From positions 434,583 to 498,582 of the forward strand of contig NZ_CADFDU010000005.1 of assembly GCF_902833045.1 (NCBI RefSeq): DNA of 64,000 nt. Direction: 5' to 3'. The DNA is from Burkholderia sp. BCC0322. GTDB taxonomy: Bacteria; Pseudomonadota; Gammaproteobacteria; Burkholderiales; Burkholderiaceae. Positions 7,445 through 16,682 of this stretch are shown one piece after another. Made by a program: the position numbers and the translations under genes. A model generated the notes under the pieces. It saw only the letters and a program-made list of their open reading frames with translations, was not told the DNA's origin and did not search any database. The stretch's first letter is position 1. Each line of letters opens with the position of its first letter.

Positions 7445-10400
7445 TCAGTCGCGCGCGTCCAGCACAGGCTGAAGTGCGGGCTCGCCTGACGATGCCGCTT
7501 CATGGCCGCCGTGGCGGGCGGCGGCGGAATCGCCGGGCCGGATCCTGAACCAGATCGCATACATCGCCGGCAGGAACATCAGCGTGAGGATCGTCCCGGC
7601 GAACGTGCCGCCGATCAGCGTGTACGCGAGCGTTCCCCAGAACACCGAATGCGTGAGCGGAATGAACGCGAGCACGGCGGCCATGGCGGTCAGGATCACC
7701 GGGCGCGCCCGCTGCACGGTCGCTTCGACGACCGCGTTGAACGGATCCAGTCCCGCCTGTTCGTTCTGGTGAATCTGGCCGATCAGGATCAGCGTGTTGC
7801 GCATCAGGATCCCCGACAGCGCGATGAGGCCGACCAGCGCATTGATGCCGAACGGCTGCCGGAACAGGATCAGCGTGGGCACCACGCCGATCAGGCCGAG
7901 CGGGCTCGTCATGAACACCATCACCATCGCGGAGATCGAGCGCACCTGGAAGATGATGATGACGAGCGTGACCGCCAGCATGATCGGGAAGAGCGGCAAC
8001 ATCGCCTTCGTGGCCTTGCCGGATTCCTCGATGGAGCCGGCTTCCTCGATTCGATAGCCGCTCGGCAGCGCGGCGACGATCGGCTGAAGCCGTTTCGTGA
8101 TCGCGGCCGACACGTCCGGCGGCTGCAAGCCTTCGGCGATGTCGCCGCGCACCGTGAGCGTCGGCACGCGATCGCGCCAGCGCATGATCGGCTCTTCCAT
8201 CCGCACGTCGACCTTGCCGACCTGCGACAGCGGGATGCGCTGCCCGTTCGCGCCGGCGAGTGTGAAGTCGCCGAGCCGCGCCGGGTCGAGCCGCGCATCG
8301 CCGCCCGACCGCGCGATCACCTGTACGGTCCGGATATCCTCGCGCACCGCAGTGACGGGCACCCCGGTCAGCAGGAACTGCAGCTGCTGCGCGACCGCAC
8401 TGGACGTCAACCCGACCGCCTGCAGGCGATCCTGCTGCAACGTGAAATGCAGCGTCGGCGCGCGCGTCCCCCAGTCTGCATTGACCGTGCGCATCATCGG
8501 GCTGCCGGTCATCACGCGTTCGACGTCGGCGGCGATGCCGCGCAGCTTGTCCGGATCGGGGCCCGTGACCCGATACGCGACCGGGAACGGCGAATACGGG
8601 CCGAACACGAGCTGCGTCACGCGCACGCGCGCTTCGGGCGCGAGGCCGTCGGCGACGGCCCGCCGCAGGCGCGCCTTCAACGCGTCGCGCTCGTCCTGGC
8701 TGTCGGTGCGCACCACGATCTTCGCGAACGACGGATCGGGCAGCTCCGGCCCCATCGCCAGATAAAAGCGCGGCGCGCCCTGGCCGACGTACGCGGTGAC
8801 GATCCGCGCTTCCTTCTGCTTCGCGAGCCACGCTTCGATCTTCGACGTGGCGGTGCTCGTTTGCGAAATCGACGTGCCGTACGGCATCTGCACCTCGATC
8901 AGCACCTCGGGGCGATCGGAGATGGGGAAAAACTGTTTCTTGACGACCGCCATGCCGAGTATCGCGAGCACGAACAGCGCGACGACCGAACCGGCGACGA
9001 GCCATTTGCGGGCGATCACGCGCGTCAGCCATTGCCGGAAGCGGTTGTAGCGGGGCGTGTCGTAGATCGCATCGTGACCGCCTTCGAATTTCCTGAGGTT
9101 CGGCAGCATCTTCACGCCGAGGTAAGGCGTGAAGGCCACTGCAACGATCCACGATGCGATCAGCGCGATCCCGACGATCCAGAACATGTTGCTGGTGTAT
9201 TCGCCCGCGGTGGAGCGCGCGAAGCCGTTCGGCATGAAGCCGACCGCGGTGACCAGCGTGCCGGCCAGCATCGGCGCGGCCGTATGGCTCCACGCATACG
9301 CCGACGCGGCCACGCGGTCGTAGCCTTCCTCCATCTTCACGACCATCATTTCGATCGCGATGATCGCGTCGTCGACCAGCAGCCCGAGCGCGAGGATCAG
9401 CGAGCCGAGCGTGATGCGGTCGAAGTTCTTGCCGGTGGCGGCCATGACGACGAACACCACGGCCAGCGTCAGCGGCACGGCCGCGGCGACGACGAGGCCC
9501 ACGCGCCAGCCCATGCTGACGAAGCTCACCAGCATCACGACGAGCAGCGCGGCGAAGAACTTGACCATGAACTCGTCGACGGCGGAGCTGATGTTCACGG
9601 ACTGGTCGGTGACCTTGGTCAGGCTCATGCCGAGCGGCATTTCCGCGTTGATGGCGCCGACTTCCCGGTCCAGCGCACGGCCGAGGTCGAGCCCGTTCCA
9701 GCCGTCGCGCATCACGACGCCGAGCAGCAGCGCGGGTTCGCCGTTGTTGCGGATCATGAACGTCGACGGGTCTTCGTAACCGCGCTCGACGGTCGCGATG
9801 TCCGACAGTTTCAGCGTGCGGCCCTGCGCGACGATCGGCGTGTCGCGAATCTTCTGCAACTGGTCGAATGCACCGTCCACGCGAATGAAGATCTCCGGCC
9901 CGCGCGTCTCGACGGAGCCGGCCGGCGTCAGCGCGTTCTGGCCGTTGAGCGCGGCGAACACCTCCTGCGGGCTCACGCCGAGCGTCGCGAGCCGGTCATG
10001 CGACAACTGCACGTAGATGCGCTCCGCCTGCTCGCCGATGATGTCGACCTTCTTCACGCCCGGCACATGGAGCAGCCGCTGGCGCTGTATCTCCGCATCG
10101 CGCACCAGCAGGCGCTGCGGTTCGCCCTTGGCCTTCAGCGCGAACAGCGCAAACGTGACGTCCGCGTATTCGTCGTTGACCATCGGGCCGATCACGCCGG
10201 CCGGCAGATCGTTCGCCACATCGCCGATCTTCTTGCGCGCCTGATAGAACTGCTCCTGCACCTCGGACGGCGGCGTGCTGTCGAGCAACGTCAGCGTCGT
10301 GAACGCGAGGCCGGGGCGCGTGTAGGTTTCGGTGCGGTCGTACCAGCGCAGTTCCTGCATGCGCTTTTCGATCTTCTCGGCCACCTGGTCGTGCATTTCC

Positions 10401-10585
10401 TGCGCGGTGGCGCCCGGCCACGCGGTGACGATGGTCATCACCTTGACGGTGAATGCCGGATCCTCCGCGCGGCCCAGCTTGAAGAACGACACGAGCCCGG
10501 CGATTGAAATCAGGCAGATCAGGAACAGCGTGATCGCGCGCTCGCGCACCGCGAGCGCCGACAGATTGAAGCGGCGCTCACTCAC
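7445..10585 (-). CDS. RND efflux permease (inner-membrane subunit)
   Basis: A 1046-residue resistance-nodulation-division permease of the hydrophobic/amphiphilic efflux type. It has the normal family length and twelve membrane segments in two blocks, each preceded by a large periplasmic loop. The proton-relay pair is visible in the fourth helix as GLLVDDAIIA (Asp-Asp near residues 402-403). It would pump lipophilic drugs, solvents or metabolites out by proton antiport, together with the adaptor encoded immediately upstream and the divergent outer-membrane factor. The ATG overlaps the adaptor stop by four bases (ATGA), so the two are translationally coupled. The exact substrate class cannot be read from sequence. 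Confidence 0.95.
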   Translation of the reverse strand: MSERRFNLSALAVRERAITLFLICLISIAGLVSFFKLGRAEDPAFTVKVMTIVTAWPGATAQEMHDQVAEKIEKRMQELRWYDRTETYTRPGLAFTTLTLLDSTPPSEVQEQFYQARKKIGDVANDLPAGVIGPMVNDEYADVTFALFALKAKGEPQRLLVRDAEIQRQRLLHVPGVKKVDIIGEQAERIYVQLSHDRLATLGVSPQEVFAALNGQNALTPAGSVETRGPEIFIRVDGAFDQLQKIRDTPIVAQGRTLKLSDIATVERGYEDPSTFMIRNNGEPALLLGVVMRDGWNGLDLGRALDREVGAINAEMPLGMSLTKVTDQSVNISSAVDEFMVKFFAALLVVMLVSFVSMGWRVGLVVAAAVPLTLAVVFVVMAATGKNFDRITLGSLILALGLLVDDAIIAIEMMVVKMEEGYDRVAASAYAWSHTAAPMLAGTLVTAVGFMPNGFARSTAGEYTSNMFWIVGIALIASWIVAVAFTPYLGVKMLPNLRKFEGGHDAIYDTPRYNRFRQWLTRVIARKWLVAGSVVALFVLAILGMAVVKKQFFPISDRPEVLIEVQMPYGTSISQTSTATSKIEAWLAKQKEARIVTAYVGQGAPRFYLAMGPELPDPSFAKIVVRTDSQDERDALKARLRRAVADGLAPEARVRVTQLVFGPYSPFPVAYRVTGPDPDKLRGIAADVERVMTGSPMMRTVNADWGTRAPTLHFTLQQDRLQAVGLTSSAVAQQLQFLLTGVPVTAVREDIRTVQVIARSGGDARLDPARLGDFTLAGANGQRIPLSQVGKVDVRMEEPIMRWRDRVPTLTVRGDIAEGLQPPDVSAAITKRLQPIVAALPSGYRIEEAGSIEESGKATKAMLPLFPIMLAVTLVIIIFQVRSISAMVMVFMTSPLGLIGVVPTLILFRQPFGINALVGLIALSGILMRNTLILIGQIHQNEQAGLDPFNAVVEATVQRARPVILTAMAAVLAFIPLTHSVFWGTLAYTLIGGTFAGTILTLMFLPAMYAIWFRIRPGDSAAARHGGHEAASSGEPALQPVLDARD

Positions 10586-11700
10586 GGCCGTGCTCCTTCG
10601 CTTGCGACCGCGAACGCCTGCGGCGACACGCGGACCGTTTCGCCTTCGCGCAGCAAGTGGGCGCCGAGTGCGACGACGCGCTCACCCTGGTTCAGCGCGC
10701 CGGACACGCGGGCGCTGTCGTCGTCCAGATGCTCGAGCTTCACCGGCCGCCACGCCACCTTGGCCGGATCGCCGGCGACGACCCACACGCCGGGCCCTTT
10801 GCCCGTGTCCAGCAGCGCGCCGATCGGCACCTGCAGGCCGGCTTGCGGCGCCGCGCGGGCGTCGTCCGGTATCCGGATCGTGACGGTCGCGCCCAGCGGG
10901 GCGGCGGCCAGCGTGCCTTGCAGCACGTAGCGCGCTTCGAACGTGCGGGTTCGCGCATCCGCCGTATCGGAGAGCTGGCGCAGCGTCGCGGGGACACGCA
11001 AGCCCGGCTTGCCGAACAGCTCGGCCTGCGCGACCGAGCCGACCGCGGGGCGCAGCGTTTCCGGCAACTGGATCACGGCTTCACGGCTGCCGGCGTGCGC
11101 GAGCCGCACGACCGGCTGGCCGGCGTTGACGACCTGACCGGGCTCCGCGAGCGTGTCCATCACGACGCCGTCGCCGTCCGCCACGAGTTCCGCATAGCCG
11201 GTGGCATTGCGCGCGACGTCGGCGTCGGCTTCGGCGGCGCTCAGCTGGGCTTTCGCGGCATCGGCCGCCGCCTTGACCTGGTCATAGGCCGATGCCGATA
11301 TCGCGCCGGTGCCGCGCAGGTCGCGGTAGCGCGCTTCGTCCTCGGCGGTCTGCCGCGCGCGCGCCCGTGCCGCGGCCACTGCTTCGTCGCGTGCGCGCGC
11401 CGCGAGCTTCAGGTCGACGGGATCGATCCGCATCAATGGCTGGCCGCGCCGGACGGTTTGTCCGGCATCGACGAGCCGCTCCAGCACCTTGCCGGACACC
11501 CGGAACCCGAGGTCGCTCTGCACGCGTGCAGCGACGGTTCCGGTAAACGAGCGGGACGCGGGCGCGGCGGCCTGCACGATGGCGGTACGCACCAGCGGCG
11601 CGTCCGTTCGCGGATCGGAAGGCGCTTTTCCGCTGCAGGCGGCTAGCGCGACGGGCAGTGCCGAGGCGACTGTGAGAAGAGCGAGGCGACGCCGGACCAT
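10582..11700 (-). CDS. RND efflux periplasmic adaptor (membrane-fusion lipoprotein)
   Basis: A 372-residue membrane-fusion protein. The signal peptide ends in a lipobox (PVALAACSG), so it should be lipidated and anchored to the inner membrane. The biotinyl-lipoyl-like half appears as VARVQSDLGFRVSGKVLERL, followed by a long alpha-hairpin (about residues 100-170) and the matching half-lipoyl segment AELVADGDGVVMDTLAEPGQ. The beta-barrel and membrane-proximal domains follow. It bridges the permease to the outer-membrane factor. It is the first gene of the two-gene efflux operon, with an operator-like palindrome about 46 bases upstream. Confidence 0.93.
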   Translation of the reverse strand: MVRRRLALLTVASALPVALAACSGKAPSDPRTDAPLVRTAIVQAAAPASRSFTGTVAARVQSDLGFRVSGKVLERLVDAGQTVRRGQPLMRIDPVDLKLAARARDEAVAAARARARQTAEDEARYRDLRGTGAISASAYDQVKAAADAAKAQLSAAEADADVARNATGYAELVADGDGVVMDTLAEPGQVVNAGQPVVRLAHAGSREAVIQLPETLRPAVGSVAQAELFGKPGLRVPATLRQLSDTADARTRTFEARYVLQGTLAAAPLGATVTIRIPDDARAAPQAGLQVPIGALLDTGKGPGVWVVAGDPAKVAWRPVKLEHLDDDSARVSGALNQGERVVALGAHLLREGETVRVSPQAFAVASEGARP

Positions 11701-11745
11701 GGAAGACCCACTGACGAAGTAATCGGGGCTTCCATTGTGTATCTA

Positions 11746-11769
11746 GTGACCAATTCAGTCAATGGTCAC
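11746..11769. promoter_or_regulatory. TetR-type operator candidate upstream of the adaptor gene
   Basis: A 24-base imperfect palindrome: GTGACCA and its complement TGGTCAC frame a 10-base centre. It lies between the tetR 3' end and the adaptor start, where the efflux operon promoter should be. Its half-site TGACCA closely resembles the TGACTA half-site at 12431-12452, which suggests that one TetR protein binds both. Confidence 0.55.
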
Positions 11770-11782
11770 GATTGATGTCGAT

Positions 11783-12400
11783 TCAGGGGGCGAGGCTGCG
11801 GAGCACCAGGCTCGACAACTGCGCCGGCGCGGCGTCGGTCGTGTCGAGGTTGTACTGCAGCAGCAGCGGATTCAGGTAGGGCCGCATCACGAGGTAGATC
11901 GCCGCCGCGGTTTCGTCCAGCGGCGTCTTGCGCTCGAACTCGCCGCTTTGCCGGCCCGCCTGCAGCACCTCCTGCAGCAGCTTCTGCACGCGTGCCTCGT
12001 AGGCCTGCACCGACGGCCAGTTGCCGGTGGCGGCCGACGCGGCGATGTCGTACAGCTTGCGGTCGCGGAAGAACAGCCGCAGGCTCGCTTCGGTAAAGAC
12101 CCTGAACATGCGCCGCAGTTTCTCGGTGGGTCGTTCCGCATCCGCGACGGCGGCGCGCACGTCGGTTTCGATTTCGTGCAGGCAGTTCGCGCAGATCATC
12201 TCGCCGATCGCCTGTTTCGACTCGAAGAACTTGTAGATATAGGCCTTCGAGAAACCGATGGCCTTCGCGAGGTCGGATACCGTCGTCTTTTCATAGCCGT
12301 ACCGGCTGAAGTGCTCGGTGGCGGCGGCCACGATCTGATCCCGCACGTCGTGGTCGGCCGGGCCGCGCGCGGGAGCCGGGGAAGGGGTGTTTTCTGTCAT
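11783..12400 (-). CDS. TetR-family repressor of the RND efflux system
   Basis: A 205-residue TetR/AcrR regulator. The helix-turn-helix region (about residues 20-65) reads QIVAAATEHFSRYGYEKTTV, then SDLAKAIGFSKAYIYKFFES and KQAIGEMICANCL, a canonical TetR_N domain. The C-terminal part is the all-helical ligand and dimerisation domain. It is encoded just upstream of the adaptor-permease operon and divergent from the outer-membrane factor. Palindromes with related half-sites lie on both sides of it, so it probably represses the efflux genes and the OMF, and itself, until an inducer binds. Confidence 0.92.
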   Translation of the reverse strand: MTENTPSPAPARGPADHDVRDQIVAAATEHFSRYGYEKTTVSDLAKAIGFSKAYIYKFFESKQAIGEMICANCLHEIETDVRAAVADAERPTEKLRRMFRVFTEASLRLFFRDRKLYDIAASAATGNWPSVQAYEARVQKLLQEVLQAGRQSGEFERKTPLDETAAAIYLVMRPYLNPLLLQYNLDTTDAAPAQLSSLVLRSLAP

Positions 12401-12430
12401 GGATTGCGGCTGGCTGGGATGGACAACGAG

Positions 12431-12452
12431 TGACTATTTGGTATTATAGTCA
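12431..12452. promoter_or_regulatory. TetR-type operator candidate between tetR and OMF
   Basis: TGACTAT and ATAGTCA form a perfect 7-bp inverted repeat around an 8-base centre. The site lies in the 77-base gap between the divergent tetR and outer-membrane-factor starts, ending 25 bases before the OMF ATG. An unusually AT-rich centre suggests that it overlaps promoter elements. The half-site matches that of 11746-11769. Confidence 0.6.
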
Positions 12453-12477
12453 CTACCTGATCTTTGCTGGAACCGTC

Positions 12478-13938
12478 ATGCTACCGAAACCCATCGTTGC
12501 CGCGGTGCTTGCCGCGCTCCTGTCGGCGGGATGCGCCGTCGGTCCCGACTATGTGCGGCCGGACGTCGCCATGCCGCAGCGCTTCCCGGGCCAGAGCGCG
12601 GTGGAGCAGCGGCGCGCGGCGGCCGAAGCCGAGCTCGCGACATGGTGGACGGGTTTCGGCGATCCGAAGTTGACCCGGTTCGTCACGCTCGCGCTCGCGC
12701 AGAACCTCGATCTCGCGCAGGCCGCGGCGCGCGTCGCGCAAGCGCGCGCGGGGCTCGGTGCGGCCAATGCGGCGCTGTTGCCGTCGGGCAACGTGACCGG
12801 CCAAGCCGCGCGCGCCTATCAGTCGGTGGAGACGCCGTTGGGGCGTGTGCTGAATTCGACGCCCGGTTTCGACCGTCACGGCAACGACTACGAGACCGAT
12901 TTCAACGCAAGCTGGGAACTGGATGTGTTCGGCGGGCTGCGCCGCGGGCGGGAGGCCGCGCTCGCCGACTATCAGGCCTCCGAAGCGGCGGCGGTCGCCA
13001 CGCGCCTTGCCGTGGCCGCGCAGACGGCGGACGTCTACATCACGATTCGCGGGTTGCAGGGCCGGCTGAAGGTCGCGCGGCATCAGGTGCAGACCGAGCA
13101 GGATCTGTTGTCGACCATCAATCTGCTGTATGGAAAGGGGCTTGCCGCGGAGCTTCAGGTCAGGCAGGCCGAAGGCGCGCTCGCCCAGGTTCGCGCAACG
13201 GTGCCGGTGCTCGAAGCGGCGCTGGACGCGGCGATGAATGCGCTCGACGTGATGCTCGGCTCGCAACCCGGTACGTATCGAGCGGAATGGCTCGACGGCG
13301 GCGACGTGCCGGTTGCACCGCGGATCGCGGTGACGGGAACGCCTGGCGAACTCCTCAGGCGGCGGCCCGACCTGATCGTCGCCGAGCGGCGCCTGGCCGC
13401 GTCGAACGCGCGCATCGGCGTGGCCATTGCCGAGTATTACCCGAAGTTCTCGCTGAGCGGGCTGATCGGTAGCGCGACGACGATGGGCGCGGGCAACCTG
13501 TTCGCCGGCGGCGCGAACCAGGCTGCCGGCGTGCTCGGCCTGCGCTGGCGCTTGTTCGACTTCGGCCGCATCAATGCGCAGATCGCGCAGGCCAAAGGGC
13601 AGGATGCCGAAATGCTTGCTGCGTATCGGCTCGCGGCGCTGCACGCCACCGAGGACGTCGAGAATGCGTTCTCGGCACTCGTCAAACGCGACGAACAGGC
13701 GGCCGTTCTCGCCGACGGCGTGGATTCGCTCGGCCGCGCGAGGGCCGCGTCGTTCGCGGCGTACCAGAAAGGCGTGGTCAGCCTGATCGAAGTGTTGCAG
13801 GCCGACGAAAGCCTGCTGCGCGCGTCCGACGATCGCGTGCAGGCGCAGACCGAATCCGCACGCGCGGCGGTCGCCGCTTTCAAGGCATTAGGTGGCGGCT
13901 GGCAATCCGGCATGCCCGATGCGGTCGCCAGTCGATAG
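12478..13938 (+). CDS. outer-membrane efflux factor, NodT/OprM family lipoprotein
   Basis: A 486-residue TolC-like channel. The N-terminus carries a lipoprotein signal (VLAALLSAGCAVGPDYVRPD), the hallmark of the NodT subfamily. Two repeated outer-membrane-efflux domains follow, and the conserved RRPDLIVAERRLAASNARIG and AEYYPKFSLSGLIG segments are present. It would form the trimeric outer-membrane duct for the RND pump encoded on the opposite strand. The ATG at 12478 is favoured over an upstream in-frame ATG because the latter would lie in the operator palindrome and precede the signal peptide. Confidence 0.93.
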   Translation: MLPKPIVAAVLAALLSAGCAVGPDYVRPDVAMPQRFPGQSAVEQRRAAAEAELATWWTGFGDPKLTRFVTLALAQNLDLAQAAARVAQARAGLGAANAALLPSGNVTGQAARAYQSVETPLGRVLNSTPGFDRHGNDYETDFNASWELDVFGGLRRGREAALADYQASEAAAVATRLAVAAQTADVYITIRGLQGRLKVARHQVQTEQDLLSTINLLYGKGLAAELQVRQAEGALAQVRATVPVLEAALDAAMNALDVMLGSQPGTYRAEWLDGGDVPVAPRIAVTGTPGELLRRRPDLIVAERRLAASNARIGVAIAEYYPKFSLSGLIGSATTMGAGNLFAGGANQAAGVLGLRWRLFDFGRINAQIAQAKGQDAEMLAAYRLAALHATEDVENAFSALVKRDEQAAVLADGVDSLGRARAASFAAYQKGVVSLIEVLQADESLLRASDDRVQAQTESARAAVAAFKALGGGWQSGMPDAVASR

Positions 13939-13952
13939 CGGCCGCCCGTACC

Positions 13953-14170
13953 GGGAGTTTGATCGTTGGCAAGCCCATTGATGGGTATGCGTTCTTGACG
14001 ATGTCGTCGGTGTTCGAAGTTTCTGCTAATCGTGATCGCCGCACTGCTGACGCGGAAGCCCTCGGAAGCCCCGCCGGCAAAAGCCGAGCGGGATGTGTTC
14101 GCCGAATCCGCTGCGATGCTTGGGCGCAACCACAGAACGCCATTGGCAGAATCTCCGAACATCGACATCA
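13953..14170 (+). pseudogene. possible MFS transporter C-terminal remnant
   Basis: Two adjacent plus-strand frames together read like the end of a major facilitator: GSLIVGKPIDGYAFLTMSSVF in one frame, then KFLLIVIAALLTRKPSEAPP and AKAERDVFAESAAMLGRN in the next. A hydrophobic last helix followed by TRKPSE and a charged tail is usual for MFS C-termini. The frame changes near 14015 and has no stop before the aroE-like gene on the opposite strand. I read it as a frameshifted scrap of a transporter that once sat beside the operon. The evidence is only pattern-based. Confidence 0.35.
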
Positions 14171-15004
14171 GTCGAAGGGCACGGCAAGCCGGTCGATCAC
14201 CGCGCTGGTCTTCGGGCGTACGCCGCGCCACCAGGCGAACGCTTCGGCCGCCTGCTCGACCAGCATCCCGACGCCGTCTGCGATCCCGTGAACACCGGCA
14301 TTTTTCGCGAGCCGGAGAAACGGCGTGAGACGCTTGCCGTAGGCGAGTTCATAGGCGGTACCCTTCGGACTGAACACGCTCGGCGGGACAGGCGGCAGGT
14401 CGCCGGTCAGGCTGGCCGACGTCGCATTGACGACCAGGTCGAAACACCCCATCCGAGCGAGGTCCGCGTAGGAGCAGGCGACGGGCGAACCGCGTGCCGC
14501 GACCTGCGCGACCAGCGCGCGCGCCTTGTCGACGTCGCGATTGGCGATGACGAGTTCGGCCGGTCCGGCCTCGAGGAACGGCAACAGAGCACCGCGCGCG
14601 GCGCCGCCCGCACCGAGCACCAATACCCGCTTGCCGGCCATCGGAAGGTTGAGGTTCGCTTCGATATCGCGAACCAGCCCGATGCCGTCGAAGTTGTCCG
14701 CCAGGATGCGGCCGCCGTCGAACTTGAGCGCGTTGGCCGCGCCCGCGAGCCGCGCACGCTCGCTGCGTTCGTCCGACATCCCGAACGCATCGAGCTTGAA
14801 CGGCGCGGTGACGTTGAGGCCCTTGCCGCCGCCGTCGAAAAACGCGCGTACCGCTGCAGCAAAGGCGCCTGCCGGCTCGACGGGCCCCTCGATCGCCGTA
14901 TAGCGGATGTCCTGATGCGTTTCTTGTGCGAAGAGGCCGTGAATCAGCGGGGATTTCGTGTGACCGATCGGATTGCCGATCACCGCGTATTGGTCGGTCA
15001 TCAT
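14168..15004 (-). CDS. shikimate dehydrogenase-like oxidoreductase (AroE paralogue)
   Basis: A 278-residue AroE/YdiB-fold enzyme. The substrate-domain signature is IGNPIGHTKSPLIH (Ser18) and GLNVTAPFK with the catalytic Lys70; Asn91 is also in place. The NAD(P) site is GAGGAARG at 131-138, and ANRDVDKAR suggests NADP preference. The usual N-T-D motif is N-F-D here (Asn104-Asp106), a change near the substrate pocket. It is the last gene of a five-gene operon, overlapping the CoA-transferase stop by four bases. Its location in a CoA-ester pathway operon suggests that it acts on a quinate- or shikimate-like, or other hydroxy-acid, substrate rather than serving as housekeeping AroE. Confidence 0.85.
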   Translation of the reverse strand: MMTDQYAVIGNPIGHTKSPLIHGLFAQETHQDIRYTAIEGPVEPAGAFAAAVRAFFDGGGKGLNVTAPFKLDAFGMSDERSERARLAGAANALKFDGGRILADNFDGIGLVRDIEANLNLPMAGKRVLVLGAGGAARGALLPFLEAGPAELVIANRDVDKARALVAQVAARGSPVACSYADLARMGCFDLVVNATSASLTGDLPPVPPSVFSPKGTAYELAYGKRLTPFLRLAKNAGVHGIADGVGMLVEQAAEAFAWWRGVRPKTSAVIDRLAVPFD

Positions 15005-16221
15005 TGGCTCACTTTTGAATAGAGAACGCCATCGGCCTGCATCGCGTCGATTTCGGCCGAATCGAATCCGAGGGAGCGCGCGACTTCGGCGTTGTGCTGC
15101 CCGAGATCGGGCGCGACCTCGCGTATGGTCGTATCGCAATCGGAAAACCGGAACGGCAGGTTGGGCAGGCGCAGCGTCCCGTAGCGCGGATGGTGCTGCT
15201 CGACGACCATGCCTCTCGCCTGGATCTGTGGATCGTCCAATACCTCGTCGATGCGTTGCACCTTCGCGCAGGGCACGTCGATGCCGTCCAGCAACTCCAG
15301 TACCGACGCGACGGAGCGCGCGGCGACCCACGGCTCGACGACCGACAGAATCTCCGCGCGATGCGCGTTGCGTCCGGTGCTGTCGTGAAACCGCGTGTCG
15401 GCGCCGAAGTCCGCCGGGCCGCCGTGCGCCGCGATCAGTTGGGCGAAGCGCTTCCACGCGTCGTCGACTTGCGCGGCGATCACGAGATCGCCATCCGCGG
15501 CTCGGAACACGCCATAGAGTGTCGAGGTGGGCATATCGTGCCCGGTCTGCTCGGGCAGCACGCCTTTCAGCGTATAGCACTGCACCGCGTACTCGTGCAT
15601 CGACACGAGCGTGTCGTACAGCGCCATGTCGACATGCTGGCCGCGGCCGCTCTTCACTCGCCCCAGCAGCGCGGCGTTGATGGCCGCGACCGCATGAATG
15701 CCGGTGTACATGTCGCCGAGCGAAATGCGCAGCAGCGGCGGCCGGTCGCCGGGCGTGCCGACCATCTGCATGATCCCGCTCTTGGCTTCGGCGATCAGCC
15801 CGAAGCCTGCGCGATGCGCATCGGGACCGGTGTGACCGTACGCCGAAATCGAACAGTAGACGAGCCCGGGATTGCGCGCCGACAATTCGGCATAGCCGAG
15901 CCCGAGCTTGTCCAGCGCGCCCGGCCGGTAGTTCTCGATGAAGACGTCGGCGGAGTCGCACAGCCGCTGCATGAACGCCTTGCCGCGCGCGTCTTTCATG
16001 TTGACGCTCACGCCGCGCTTGCCCATGTTGAGCTGTAGAAAGTAGCCGCTTTGCTGGTCGTCGAGCACGGTAGCGTGCTGGCGTCCGGCGTCGCCCGTCC
16101 CGGGGCGCTCGACCTTGATGACTTCGGCGCCGAGCGCCGCGAGACAGCGCCCGACGTACGGGCCGGCAAGGAAGTGGCTGTAGTCGACGACGCGAATGCC
16201 TTCGAGTGGACGAGCCTGCAT
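15001..16221 (-). CDS. CaiB/BaiF class III CoA-transferase
   Basis: A 406-residue class III CoA-transferase of normal length. The N-terminal Rossmann part reads GIRVVDYSHFLAGPYVGRCL and GAEVIKVERPGTGD. The catalytic aspartate that forms the acyl-anhydride intermediate is Asp170 in SLGDMYTG, matching Asp169 of formyl-CoA transferase. The family moves CoA between carboxylic acids without ATP. The ATG shares one base with the stop of the MaoC gene (TAATG). With the hydratase next door, it probably activates the pathway substrate as a CoA thioester. Confidence 0.93.
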   Translation of the reverse strand: MQARPLEGIRVVDYSHFLAGPYVGRCLAALGAEVIKVERPGTGDAGRQHATVLDDQQSGYFLQLNMGKRGVSVNMKDARGKAFMQRLCDSADVFIENYRPGALDKLGLGYAELSARNPGLVYCSISAYGHTGPDAHRAGFGLIAEAKSGIMQMVGTPGDRPPLLRISLGDMYTGIHAVAAINAALLGRVKSGRGQHVDMALYDTLVSMHEYAVQCYTLKGVLPEQTGHDMPTSTLYGVFRAADGDLVIAAQVDDAWKRFAQLIAAHGGPADFGADTRFHDSTGRNAHRAEILSVVEPWVAARSVASVLELLDGIDVPCAKVQRIDEVLDDPQIQARGMVVEQHHPRYGTLRLPNLPFRFSDCDTTIREVAPDLGQHNAEVARSLGFDSAEIDAMQADGVLYSKVSQ

Positions 16222-16682
16222 TACAGCACCTCCGGGCGGCGCGGCACCATCAGGCGATGCTCGCCGCGTTGAACCACCTGGCCGTCCTGGTTGATCAACT
16301 CCGACGGCAGCACGACGATGCCCCAGTCCGGGCGACTCTTGCTCGCCCGCATCGAACCGACGCGAAACGTCACGTGCAGCACGTCGCCGACCTTGATCGG
16401 CAGCAGGAAATCCCAGCTCCAGCCGAGCGACATGCCCGGCAGGAAGCGATAGTCGCTCTGTGTTTTCAGCCCGTCGGCGATGGACAAGCCGAACAGCCCG
16501 TGCGCGACGAGGCACCCGAAATGGCTCGCGTTTGCGTATTCCTCGTCCACGTGGACGGGCGTATGGTCGCCAGTGAGATCGGCGTACGCGAGAATGCGCT
16601 CACGCGTCACCGTGTAACTCGGGCTCGTGCACGCGTCACCCTCGCGGGCGTCGTCCCAGTATTTCTCGACGATCGTCATCAT
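16221..16682 (-). CDS. MaoC-family hot-dog dehydratase/hydratase
   Basis: A 153-residue single hot-dog-fold protein. The segment YADLTGDHTPVHVDEEYA corresponds to the R-hydratase motif, with Asp and His as the catalytic pair, and SHFGCLVAHGLFGLSIADGL is the following conserved helix. Enzymes of this type hydrate enoyl-CoA or mesaconyl/itaconyl-CoA-like thioesters. Two adjacent ATG codons (16682 and 16679) are possible. The first shares a base with the upstream stop, but the second has better spacing from the GGGGGAG. It is the third gene of the operon, between a VOC protein and a CoA-transferase. Confidence 0.88.
   Translation of the reverse strand: MMTIVEKYWDDAREGDACTSPSYTVTRERILAYADLTGDHTPVHVDEEYANASHFGCLVAHGLFGLSIADGLKTQSDYRFLPGMSLGWSWDFLLPIKVGDVLHVTFRVGSMRASKSRPDWGIVVLPSELINQDGQVVQRGEHRLMVPRRPEVL

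Noticed and set aside
7502-10507. 1001-codon plus-strand open frame
   Set aside because: It lies antisense to the RND permease gene; its Arg/His/Asp-rich text is the usual GC-rich shadow, with no domain or ribosome binding site.
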